The position numbers and the translations under genes were made by a program. The notes beneath the pieces were generated by a model. The model ran no database searches. It saw only the letters and a list, made by a program, of their open reading frames with translations, and was not told the origin of the DNA. Positions 36,524 through 44,985 of a stretch of DNA of 64,000 bases are shown here, one piece after another (position 1 is the first letter of the stretch; each line of letters starts with the position of its first letter). Source of the DNA: CAXNKG01 sp964202965 (GTDB taxonomy: Bacteria > Acidobacteriota > Vicinamibacteria > Vicinamibacterales > UBA2999); the NCBI GenBank assembly GCA_964202965.1, contig CAXNKG010000005.1, positions 1-64,000 of the forward strand, in the 5' to 3' direction.

Positions 36524-39518
36524 GTGAAATTGCTCAGACGCATCGCGATGCTCAGTGTGATCTGCGTGCTGGTGTACTGGCCAAGCGACGCGTATGCGCA
36601 GGCCAGCAGCATTACGGGCGTGGTGCGCGACGCCTCGGGGGCGGTGCTTCCCGGTGTCACGGTCGAAGCGGCCAGCCCAGCGCTGATCGAGAAGGTCCGC
36701 ATTGCCGTGACCGACGAGAGTGGTGTCTACAGGCTCGTGGATCTGCGCCCGGGCGAATACACCGTGACCTTCACCCTTCCCGGTTTCAGAACGTTGAAGC
36801 GTGACGCGCTGGCGTTGCCGGGAAACTTCACCGCGACGATCAACGTGGAGATGGGCGTCGGGGCCATTGACGAGACGATCACGGTGACGGCGGAAGCGCC
36901 GATGGTCGATATCCAGAGTACGGGGCAGCAGACGCAGTTTCAGCGCGAGACGCTGGAGGCGCTCCCGACCACCGGCCGCCTCACGGGACTGGCCGGCGTG
37001 ATTCCCGGCACCACCCTGCAGCAGGCGGCGCAGTACAGCGTCGGCGGCGTCAACGACTCGGCGCAGTACACCTTCACGCTGCATGGCGCGCCGATGGCGG
37101 AGCCGGTTGTGGACGGCATGAGCCAGGTGATCGGGATTACCAATGGCGTGTTCATCTTCAACCAGGCGACGTTCGCGGAGATCGTTGTCGAGACGAGCGG
37201 CGTCGGCGCCGATCGCGACACCGGCGGCATGCAGATCAACATCATCCAGCGGGACGGCGGCAATCAGTTCTCCGGTGGGCTGGGCTTCAGCTACTCCGGG
37301 CTGGCCATCGAATCGGACAACATCACCGACGAGCTGGTGGCCCGCAACCTGTCGCGTCAGAATGTCGGTGGCCTTCAGAAGTACCGCGATGTCACGTCGT
37401 GGCTGGGGGGGCCCCATCATGACGGACCGCCTCTGGTTCTTCTCGGCCGCTCGCGAGGGCGTCAACCAGCAGCTGCAGCAGGGCAACTACTACAACAAGC
37501 TTCAGGCGACCAATCCGCTCTTCTACGAGGCCGATCTGAGTCGTCCGGCCGCGACAAACCAGTACTCGAAAGATCTCACCGGGCGGGTGACGTGGCAGGC
37601 GGCGCGGAACCACAAGGCCATCGTGGCGGTCACGTATCAGCCGAACTGCAACTGCCTGTTCAACCTGCTGAATCTGTCGCCGCCCTCGGCGCCGGAGGCC
37701 ACCGGCGAGCACCACTACAGTCCGCAGTTCCACTCCAATTCGTCCTGGAAGTACACGGCCGGCAACCGGCTCCTGGTCGAAGGAACGCTGCAGCTGATCA
37801 ACCACCTCCAGCAGACCACGAGGGTGCCTGGGGCGGGCAACGCCATCCAGGTTACGGACACCGGACTGAACTATCGGTACGGATCGCGGGGGTTGAACCT
37901 GGGCACGGCCTCGTATCTGAACATCCCGCGCGCGATTATCGAGCCGGGCTTCAATCTGACCTACGTGACCGGGACGCACAGCTTCAAGACCGGTATCCTC
38001 GCGCGCCGGTTCACCACGGGCGATGTCGACCTGAACACGGACGGGGGCTACCAGATCAACCAGGGCATGACGTACACGTTCCGCAATCGCGTCCCGACCA
38101 ACGTGACGGTCTGGGCGGTCCCGTTCGCCTGGGAGGAGCGCGGCCGGGACATCTCTGCGTACGCCCAGGACCAATGGACGATGGGACGCACGACGCTCAA
38201 TCTCGGCCTCCGCTACAACGAGGTGAACAACAGCACGGGCGGGTATACGCTCGCGGCTGGCCCGTTCGTTCCCGAGCGCGTCATTCCGGAGGTGAAGAAC
38301 ACTCCGCACTGGCGCAACCTCAATCCGCGCGCCGGGGTGGCCTTCGACCTGTTCGGCACCGGCAGGACGGCCCTGAAGACCTCCCTGGGCCGCTACACCT
38401 CCCAGGTGCGGTCAACCAACGCCGCCGCGGCTGCGGTGTCGGTCTCGCCCAATACCAATCGCTCGTGGAACGACTCGATATTCGGCGCCGGTGACGCCCG
38501 AACCGGAAATTTCGTGCCCGACTGCGATCTGAAGAACCGTGTCGCCAACGGTGAATGCGGACCGTGGAGCAATCTTGCCTTCGGGACCAACCTGGTTCCG
38601 TCGCGGAACGCGACCGATGCGGTCACCGGGTTCAATGGCCAGGATTACAACTGGCAGGCTTCGGTGTCCATGCAGCACGAGTTGCGGCCGGGCGTGGCGT
38701 TCAATGTCGGCTACTTTCGGACTTGGTACGGCAACTTCCTGGCGACCAGGAACGAGGCGGTGGATCCGGCGGCCGATTTCGACGAGTACTGCTTCACCGT
38801 GCCGACCGATTCACGACTACCGAACGGCGGGAAACAGCTGTGCGGGTTGTTTGACATCAAGCCGGCGAAGTTCGGGCGCGTCAACAATCTCGTGACGCAG
38901 ATGTCGCACTTTGGCGAGCAGACCCAGGTGTACAACGGCGTCGATCTCACGCTCAGCGCCCGCTTCGGACAAGGCGGACAGTTCTCGGGTGGCGTCAGCG
39001 CCGGCCGGACTGTCACGAGCAACTGCGCGGTCGTGAATTCCCCGCAGGACGCGCGGGAAGGATTCTGCGAAACCACGCCGCCGTGGTCGGCTGGCACGCA
39101 GGTCAAGTTCATGGCGGTCTACCCGCTGCCGTGGTCCCTGCAGACCAGCGTGGTGTATCAGAACTTCTCGGGAATCGAGAACAACCCCACCATTACGTTG
39201 ACCAACGCGCAGATCGCGCCGTCGCTCCGCCGCAACCTGGCGTCGTGCGGCACCGCCGTCGTTTGCAATCAGACGGTCACCGTGGACATGGCTCCAGCCG
39301 GGTCGATGTACGAGCCCCGGGTCCAGATGGTAGACGTCCGTTTGAGTCGGGTTGTCAGGATGGGGGCGTACCGCGTTCGCGGCAATTTCGACGTGGCGAA
39401 CCTGTTCAACGTGGGCAACGTCCTCAGCCTTCAGCGTCAGTACGGTCCGACGTACTTGCATGCCGTGCAGATCATGGGCGGACGGCTGATGAAGGTCGGC
39501 GTGCAGTTCGAATTCTGA
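36524..39518 (+). pseudogene. TonB-dependent receptor, interrupted by a +1 frameshift in a G7/C4 run
   Basis: GTG start with AGGAGG 9 bp upstream. The first 295 or so codons give signal peptide, regulatory domain (GVVRDASGAVLPGVTVEAAS) and plug (ETITVTAEAPMVDIQ, INIIQRDGGNQFSGGLGF). At 37405-37415 (seven G then four C) the frame breaks: before it the receptor reads VTSWLGGP, and the continuation PIMTDRLWFFSAAREG lies in another frame that stays open to 39518 and ends GVQFEF. Removing one base from the run would restore a ~997-aa receptor. Either an assembly or sequencing error, a recent null mutation, or slippage-controlled expression. Confidence 0.85.
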
Positions 39519-39525
39519 GACGGCG

Positions 39526-39555
39526 GCGAGGCGGCGGCCTCAGCCGCCGCCTCGC
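39526..39555. terminator. perfect 13-bp hairpin between convergent genes
   Basis: GCGAGGCGGCGGC (39526-39538) pairs perfectly with 39543-39555 around the 4-nt loop CTCA. It lies between the ends of the frameshifted receptor gene (+) and the exported protein gene (-). There is no T-tract, but position and stability suggest a shared transcript end. Confidence 0.55.
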
Positions 39556-39572
39556 GTGGCCGGGCGGTGGCG

Positions 39573-40580
39573 CTATCGCCTGCGCGGGCCTTTCGCCGTG
39601 TAGCGGGCCAGCACCAGGTTGTCGAGCCGGAGGTTCCGGGTCCAGATGAATTCGGCATCGCCGAACAACTTCGTGTAGCCGGTATAGGCCTGCTGATTCG
39701 TCACAGCGGCCGCGGACCAGAAGATCGCAGCCGGCCATCGCGAATCGTCGTATTTCGGCGAGGTCCAATCCGGGGGAATCGGGAAATGAAGCGCCTTGCA
39801 GGTGTTCGGGTCGTCCTGCGAGCACGTCGTGCGGACGCCCTGTGTGCAGAAGGTCGAGTCGCGGCCCGCCGGCGTCACACGCACACAGCTCGGGTCGTCG
39901 AGCGGCGCGATATAGAACGTGTCCGCCCGCCAGTCCGTATGGGTGCCGTTGCCGTCGCTGAAGTAGGCGATGAAGCCCGCATCGCCGGTGTTGTACGTCT
40001 TGTATTCCATGCCCACGCCCAGATGCGTTTCCCAGTCGATGCCCTTGATGGCGTAGGTCATGGGATACCGGGCCTTGAAGCGGACGACGCTGCTGTTGAA
40101 CGGCGTCATCGGGACGGAATCGCGCGCGACGAAGGTACCGTTGACGTACAGCTCGAAGTAGTTGTCGGCGTGGATGAACCCGGTGATCTCGGCCCCGTCC
40201 TCGTCGATGACGACCGTCTTCAGCTGCGACGCCCAGTTCGGGTTGTCGCCCGTGCCCATGCAGTTGTTGAAGATGTCAACGGCAACGGCGCCCGTATCGT
40301 TGACGGCCCCGGGGACGGTCCACTGGCGGCCGTCTGCCGAGGTCACGGTGCCAACCCTGATCGGGAACACATCGGGCTGCACATTGACCGGCTGGGGACA
40401 GGCCGGCGGGACTCCCCTCACCGGACGAACATTCGTGGCCAGACCGGTGGTCACGGAGCCGGCCTCCACGGTGGCGGTTCGTGCGGCCGGCGTGCCCTGG
40501 GCGATGAGATCGACGTCGTTCGAGAAGGAGAACGCGACCAGGCCCAGACCCAACGCCGACACGATGATGACAACGCGCAT
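39573..40580 (-). CDS. exported protein of unknown function, jelly-roll-like
   Basis: 335 aa from the ATG at 40580 (AGAGG upstream). Signal peptide VVIIVSALGLGLVAF, then a Thr/Ala-rich stretch. The middle reads NYFELYVNGTFVARDSVP and FKARYPMTYAIKGIDWETHLGVG, like a galactose-binding or PA14-type beta-sandwich that wraps a small ligand. Six cysteines occur (CPQP, NNC, SCV, FCTQ, TCSQ, TCK), suggesting disulfides. I cannot name a family. It is the only gene of its unit and carries site 6 of the composite element upstream. Confidence 0.7.
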   Translation of the reverse strand: MRVVIIVSALGLGLVAFSFSNDVDLIAQGTPAARTATVEAGSVTTGLATNVRPVRGVPPACPQPVNVQPDVFPIRVGTVTSADGRQWTVPGAVNDTGAVAVDIFNNCMGTGDNPNWASQLKTVVIDEDGAEITGFIHADNYFELYVNGTFVARDSVPMTPFNSSVVRFKARYPMTYAIKGIDWETHLGVGMEYKTYNTGDAGFIAYFSDGNGTHTDWRADTFYIAPLDDPSCVRVTPAGRDSTFCTQGVRTTCSQDDPNTCKALHFPIPPDWTSPKYDDSRWPAAIFWSAAAVTNQQAYTGYTKLFGDAEFIWTRNLRLDNLVLARYTAKGPRRR

Positions 40581-40958
40581 GGTGCGACCTCTCTTCATCT
40601 CACAGTTGTTTCGGATTGCCAACCCGGACGCTACCCCGGCCACTCATAGCGACACACGTCCTCAGCCATTTCGCTGGTGACACCTCGGCGTCCGCCCGGC
40701 CGTCTCGCCTGATTACACACCCGGGGTGGTAAGTCTACATTCGCAAGGAAACGAACGTCTGTTAAGCGAACGTAAATTCGATTCGTTCGAACGACGTCGG
40801 ATGGCAAGATCGAGCGCGGTCCGCGTTGACAGCGAGACCCGGCGTTTTCTATCATCGCCGCTGTTGCGCAGGTCCGCAGGGTGTCGACCAAGTGGTCACA
40901 CGCGGCCCGCCACCGGGCGATGAGATTCCCTCACCGGTCGATGATTGCGAGCGGTCCC
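40581..40958. other. 378-bp intergenic region between divergent genes
   Basis: No gene is supported here. It contains site 6 of the composite element facing left (40728-40776) and, beside it, an AT-richer stretch with GAACG/CGTTC words including the palindrome CGTTCGAACG near 40784-40793. The right part is likely to hold the promoter of the 40959 operon, but no clear box is visible. Confidence 0.6.
40728..40776 (-). promoter_or_regulatory. composite direct-repeat element, site 6
   Basis: Read on the minus strand: TTTAC (40776-40772), spacer GTTCGC, TTAAC (40765-40761), then TTACC (40732-40728) 33 bp on. Box pair and spacer are identical to site 1 except for one base. Oriented towards the 39573-40580 gene. 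Confidence 0.65.
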
Positions 40959-41753
40959 ATGCTGAAGCTTCTCCGTACTTGGATTCTGGCGACTGCCGCC
41001 GGTGTCGGACTGTCCATGTGGTGTCCCACGGCTGCCCTGGCACAGGAGTGGGGCAGTCACGGCATGATCGGCGTCGATCAGCCGCCCCAGACAGGGCCGG
41101 CCCCGCGCCGGGACCTGACAGGGATCTGGGATGCCGGTGCCGCCGGTATCGCCGCGCGAGGGTCTCCCACCGCGCCGCTCACACCGGCGGGCGAGAAGAT
41201 GATCGCGAGCCACCGGCCCGGCGATGGGCCGCGCGCGTCCGAGATCGCGGGGATCAACGACCCGCTGTCCGCGATGTGCGACCCCGCGGGCTTCCCGCGA
41301 AACCTGCTGTTCGAGCTTCGACCGTTCCAGGTCGTGCAGACGTCCAATCAGGTCCTCATGCTCTACATGTTCGAAAAGCGGTTTCGTGTCATCTGGACCG
41401 ACGGGCGCGAACTGCCGAAGGCCCCGGACCCTCGCTGGTACGGGTACTCCGTCGGGCGATGGGAAGACGACACGACGTTCGTGGTGAACACGATCGGCAT
41501 GGACGACCGGACCTGGCTCGACAACGCCGGCAACCCCCACAGCGGCGAGATGCGCGTCGAGGAGCGATACCGCCGTGTGAACGAGGGGCTGGTCGAGTTG
41601 ACCGTCACGGTCGACGATCCGACCGCGTACACGAAGCCCTGGGTCGGCCGAAACGCCCTGCCGCTCCGGCGGATTCCGGGGAACACCGATCTGATGGAAA
41701 TGATCTGCTCCGCGACCGAGGCCCAGGCGTACAGGCAGAACATGGGACGATGA
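40959..41753 (+). CDS. exported domain protein, G-x-W/LVVDT family
   Basis: 264 aa from the ATG at 40959. Signal peptide to AALAQ. RDLTGIWDAGAAG, SAMCDPAGFPRN, GRWEDDTTFVVNTIGMDDRT, HSGEMRVEERYRR show the family landmarks. It opens an operon followed by double DoxX, VOC, cytochrome and two DUF6152 genes, so the same partners as in the 12-13.7 kb operon recur here. Function unknown. Confidence 0.78.
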   Translation: MLKLLRTWILATAAGVGLSMWCPTAALAQEWGSHGMIGVDQPPQTGPAPRRDLTGIWDAGAAGIAARGSPTAPLTPAGEKMIASHRPGDGPRASEIAGINDPLSAMCDPAGFPRNLLFELRPFQVVQTSNQVLMLYMFEKRFRVIWTDGRELPKAPDPRWYGYSVGRWEDDTTFVVNTIGMDDRTWLDNAGNPHSGEMRVEERYRRVNEGLVELTVTVDDPTAYTKPWVGRNALPLRRIPGNTDLMEMICSATEAQAYRQNMGR

Positions 41754-41799
41754 CAGGGTCGGCGCGGTGCCTCCGTCGCCAGCAGCCGCGTAGGGACGC

Positions 41800-42621
41800 G
41801 TGATTCCGGCAGTCTGGGCTCCCTACATACTCAGCGCGGCGCGGGTCATCTTTGGTTTTCTCATCGTCCGGCATGGGATGGAGCAGGTGCTCGGCTACCC
41901 GGAGGCGAGCCCGGCCCCGCCGGCCTCATACGCGGGCCTTGTGGAGTGGCTGTCCTTCCCGGCCGGCCTGCTGATCATGGCGGGGCTGTTCACCCGGAAG
42001 GTCAGCCTCGCGCTCGCGGGCATGTACATTGCGCTGGCCTTCGTCGGTCCGTTTCAGCGAGGGCTCCTGACCCACCGGAATGGGGCCGATCCCATTGTCC
42101 TGAGCGCGTTCTTCTTTCTGTACCTCGCCGCCGCGGGTGGCGGGGCGTGGAGCCTGGACCGCCGGCGGAATCCGACGGCCGAGCGCGCGGCTGATGTCGC
42201 CTGGGAACCCCACGCGCTGGCGCTGCTGCGTGTCGTGGCGGGGCTGCTGTTCGTGATGCACGGTCTCGAGAAGCTCTTCGCCATCGGCGGAGCCGGCCGA
42301 ATCACCCGCAGCATCCTGACGGTGCGCGGATTCGCCGGCTACCTCGAGACCACCGGCGGACCGCTGATAGCGCTTGGCTTCCTCACGCGGCCGCTGGCGT
42401 TCATCCTGGCGGGACAGATGGCCGTCGCGTATTTCACCAGCTGGGCGCCGCGAGGGTTCTGGGAGAGCTTTGCGGAGGCGGGCATGGAAGCGTCCGTGCT
42501 CTTTTGCTACTTGTACCTGTTCTTGTCGTCGCGTGGCGCGGGCCCTTACAGCCTCGACGGGGCGCGCCGCGCGTGGCGCGCCGTGGATAGACGGCGGGTC
42601 CCGCTTCCCGCGGACGGCTAG
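41800..42621 (+). CDS. tandem double DoxX membrane protein
   Basis: 273 aa, GTG start. Two DoxX-like halves are fused: residues ~8-120 (ARVIFGFLIVRHGMEQVLGY) and ~138-255 (LRVVAGLLFVMHGLEKLF). Each has four hydrophobic segments and the R-x-x-x-G-x-x-[FI]-x-x-H-G start, so eight helices in all. Inner membrane. DoxX proteins have been tied to thiosulfate:quinone or redox functions, but no specific activity can be claimed. A single-domain DoxX is beside a G-x-W/DUF6152 pair at 11979. Confidence 0.82.
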   Translation: MIPAVWAPYILSAARVIFGFLIVRHGMEQVLGYPEASPAPPASYAGLVEWLSFPAGLLIMAGLFTRKVSLALAGMYIALAFVGPFQRGLLTHRNGADPIVLSAFFFLYLAAAGGGAWSLDRRRNPTAERAADVAWEPHALALLRVVAGLLFVMHGLEKLFAIGGAGRITRSILTVRGFAGYLETTGGPLIALGFLTRPLAFILAGQMAVAYFTSWAPRGFWESFAEAGMEASVLFCYLYLFLSSRGAGPYSLDGARRAWRAVDRRRVPLPADG

Positions 42622-42659
42622 CTGTGAATGTCAAAGAGGTTTTCAAGAAGGAGTCCGTC

Positions 42660-43139
42660 ATGCGCGCATTCATGTGGTTCGTTGCAGGAGCATTCTTTGC
42701 CGTGGCCGCCCAGACCGCCATCGCACAGAACGAAGTCGTCGGTCTGAATCACGTCGGGATCGCGGTTCCCGATGTCGCCGCGGCGGGGACGTATTACAGC
42801 GAGAAGATGGGGTTCCGTGAGGCGTTCCGAAACACGAACCCGCAGGGACAGGTGACCGCGATTTACATGCAGATCAGCCGCAATACCTTCCTCGAGATTC
42901 AGGGGACCAACGCCCAGCGTCCTGCCGGCGTGAACCATTTCGGCCTCCACGTCGAGAACATGAAGAACGCCGTCACGATGTTCCGCCAGCGCGGGGCGAC
43001 CGCGACCGACCCGACCCCTCCGAGCGCGTTTTCCGGGGCCATCCTCGCCAACGTCACCGATTTGAACGGCGTCCGGATCGAACTGGCCGAACTTGTGCCG
43101 AACTCGCTGCAGCGGAAGGCGATGGAGAGCTGGAAGTAG
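42660..43139 (+). CDS. exported VOC-family (glyoxalase/dioxygenase fold) protein
   Basis: 159 aa from the ATG at 42660 (AAGGAG 6 bp upstream). Signal peptide to AIAQ, unusual for this mostly cytoplasmic fold. GLNHVGIAVPDVAAAGTYY gives the first metal His, NHFGLHVENM the second, and RIELAEL the late Glu. It could be a metal-dependent lyase, isomerase or dioxygenase acting in the periplasm. In operon with DoxX and cytochrome genes. Confidence 0.82.
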   Translation: MRAFMWFVAGAFFAVAAQTAIAQNEVVGLNHVGIAVPDVAAAGTYYSEKMGFREAFRNTNPQGQVTAIYMQISRNTFLEIQGTNAQRPAGVNHFGLHVENMKNAVTMFRQRGATATDPTPPSAFSGAILANVTDLNGVRIELAELVPNSLQRKAMESWK

Positions 43140-43173
43140 CGCGGGGCGTCCCCGCGGCTCGAGAGACACACGC

Positions 43174-44328
43174 ATGGCTGGCAGATCGAATCACGCGGTG
43201 CTCACCGCCGTTGGTGGAACGGCGGTGGGCTGCGTACTGAGCCTCGCTGTCGTCACGGGACAGGCGCCGGCGCCACGCACGCCGCTGGCAGAAGAGGTGT
43301 TCAAGAACGTCCAGATCCTCAGGGGCGTGCCGATCGACGAGTTCATGGGGACCATGGGGTTCTTTGCCTCGGCCACGGGATTGAACTGTACGGACTGCCA
43401 CGTGGATGAAAGCGGCGGCGACTGGGCCCGGTACGCCGACGACAGTGTTCTGAAGCAGACGTCCAGGCGGATGATGCTGATGGTCAACGCCATCAACCAG
43501 GGCAATTTCGGCGGTCGCCAGGTCGTCACGTGCAACACGTGCCATCGCGGCACCTCGCGGCCGAACGTGATGCCGAGCATCGCGCTGCTGTACGGAACCC
43601 CGCCGCCCGACGAGCCGGGGGAGCCCTTCACGCAGGCCCCGGGCCAGCCAGCGGCAGATCAGGTGCTCGACAAGTACCTCCAGGCGATTGGTGGTGTTCA
43701 GCGGGTGGGCGGGCTCGTCAGCTTCACCGCCAAGGGCACCTACCTGGGTTTCGACGACGCGTCCCCGAGCCCGATGGACTTCTACGCCAGGGCCCCCGGC
43801 CAGCGTACGGCGATCCTCCACATGCCGGCCGGCGACAGCACGCACGTCCTCGGCGCGACGGGCGCCTGGATCGCCGCGCCCGAGGACGAGAAGCCAGTGC
43901 CTCTCCTGACGATCACGGGCCAGGAACTCGACGGCGTGCGTCTGGAGGCGCAGGTGTTCTTTCCCGCTCGCATCAAGCAGGCACTGACGAACTGGCGGGT
44001 GGGACCTCCGGCCGTGATCGGGGACCGCGAGGTTCTCCTGGTGCAGGGCAACACCGCCGGCGGCGGGACGGCCACGCTCGGGTTCGATGCCGGGACGGGG
44101 CTTCTCACACGGCTGGTCAGGTTCTCGGAGTCGCCGGTCGGACGACTGGTCACGCAAATCGACTACTCCGACTACCGCGAGGTGGCTGGCGTGAGACTGC
44201 CGCATCAGTGGACGGTGTCGTGGCTGAGCGGCCGTTCGACGTACGTCCTGACGAGCGTGCAACCCAACACGCCGATCGACGCGGCCAGGTTTGCACGCCC
44301 GGACCCGGCGCCGCGTCCGGCGCGTTGA
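43174..44328 (+). CDS. c-type cytochrome, photosynthetic reaction-centre cytochrome-like
   Basis: 384 aa. Signal region VLTAVGGTAVGCVLSLA. VFKNVQILRGVPIDEFMGTM followed by GFFASATGLNC is the signature of the CytoC_RC family; two hemes bind at C72-T-D-C-H76 and C120-N-T-C-H124. Residues ~165-384 form a LolA/outer-membrane-lipoprotein-like beta domain (YLQAIGGVQRV, YSDYREVAGVRLPHQW). In chemotrophic Acidobacteria such proteins are common and not photosynthetic. Likely electron acceptor for a periplasmic reaction. Confidence 0.85.
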   Translation: MAGRSNHAVLTAVGGTAVGCVLSLAVVTGQAPAPRTPLAEEVFKNVQILRGVPIDEFMGTMGFFASATGLNCTDCHVDESGGDWARYADDSVLKQTSRRMMLMVNAINQGNFGGRQVVTCNTCHRGTSRPNVMPSIALLYGTPPPDEPGEPFTQAPGQPAADQVLDKYLQAIGGVQRVGGLVSFTAKGTYLGFDDASPSPMDFYARAPGQRTAILHMPAGDSTHVLGATGAWIAAPEDEKPVPLLTITGQELDGVRLEAQVFFPARIKQALTNWRVGPPAVIGDREVLLVQGNTAGGGTATLGFDAGTGLLTRLVRFSESPVGRLVTQIDYSDYREVAGVRLPHQWTVSWLSGRSTYVLTSVQPNTPIDAARFARPDPAPRPAR

Positions 44329-44370
44329 GGCCAGCCGTGCGGTGACCCCGTCGGTCGGCGCGCCAGTGGC

Positions 44371-44399
44371 TTGACAGGGAAGAACGTCCTCCCTATGGT
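44371..44399 (+). promoter_or_regulatory. sigma-70-type promoter
   Basis: TTGACA (44371-44376), a 17-bp spacer and TATGGT (44394-44399), about 43 bp before the GTG of the DUF6152 gene. It is the best -35/-10 pair I found in the window. Confidence 0.65.
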
Positions 44400-44442
44400 G
44401 AGGTGCAATGCTCGGTGTTTTGCCGAGGCTACGGAGGCTCTC

Positions 44443-44868
44443 GTGAGGAAATACGCTGTCGTCGTCGTGCTCGTGTCGCTCGGGTGGCTGTGCTCTCTGC
44501 CGGTTCTGGCGCATCACGGCGCCGCCAGCTTCGATACCACCAAGGAGGTGACGATCAAGGGCACCGTCACCGAGTGGATCTGGGCGAATCCACATTGCTT
44601 CATCAAGTTCGACGCCATGGACGACACGGGGACGGTGAGGAACTGGGTCGTCGAAACGCAGAACCCGACGGATATGACGCGGCGGGGCTGGGCGCGGACC
44701 TCGTTCAAGATCGGCGACGAGATCGGCGTCACGCTGCAGGCCGTCAAGAGCGGTGCCCCCGTCGGGCGGGTCCGGAGCGTCATCCTCGCCAGCGGCCAGA
44801 CGCTCAACGCGGGCGGCCCGCCGACGCCGGCCCCGGGAGCAGCCGGGGGGCCGGCCGGCGCGCCCTGA
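44443..44868 (+). CDS. DUF6152 family exported protein
   Basis: 141 aa from a GTG with GGAGG 5 bp upstream; the same frame is open from 44371 but that part overlaps the promoter. Signal peptide to PVLAHHGAASFD, core IWANPHCFIKFDAMDD, and a Gly/Pro/Ala-rich C-terminal tail. Unlike other members it lacks a directly adjacent separate G-x-W gene; the next gene carries both domains. Confidence 0.87.
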   Translation: MRKYAVVVVLVSLGWLCSLPVLAHHGAASFDTTKEVTIKGTVTEWIWANPHCFIKFDAMDDTGTVRNWVVETQNPTDMTRRGWARTSFKIGDEIGVTLQAVKSGAPVGRVRSVILASGQTLNAGGPPTPAPGAAGGPAGAP

Positions 44869-44884
44869 ATCTTAGGACGGGCTC

Positions 44885-44933
44885 TTTACGCTTGGTTAAC
44901 GCCGGCACCGGGCACGGCGCGTGATTCCTTAAC
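44885..44933 (+). promoter_or_regulatory. composite direct-repeat element, site 5
   Basis: TTTAC (44885-44889), spacer GCTTGG, TTAAC (44896-44900), then TTAAC (44929-44933) 33 bp on, 53 bp before the GTG at 44986. The third box, TTAACACTCCTGCG, matches site 4. Confidence 0.65.
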
Positions 44934-44985
44934 ACTCCTGCGTACAAGATGTCAGGCCATCTCACGCGTCATTAAGGGGGATTCT

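Noticed and set aside
43174..44328. Photosynthesis in this organism, from the reaction-centre-type cytochrome
   Set aside because: The family is common in non-phototrophic Acidobacteria and no other photosynthesis gene is present.
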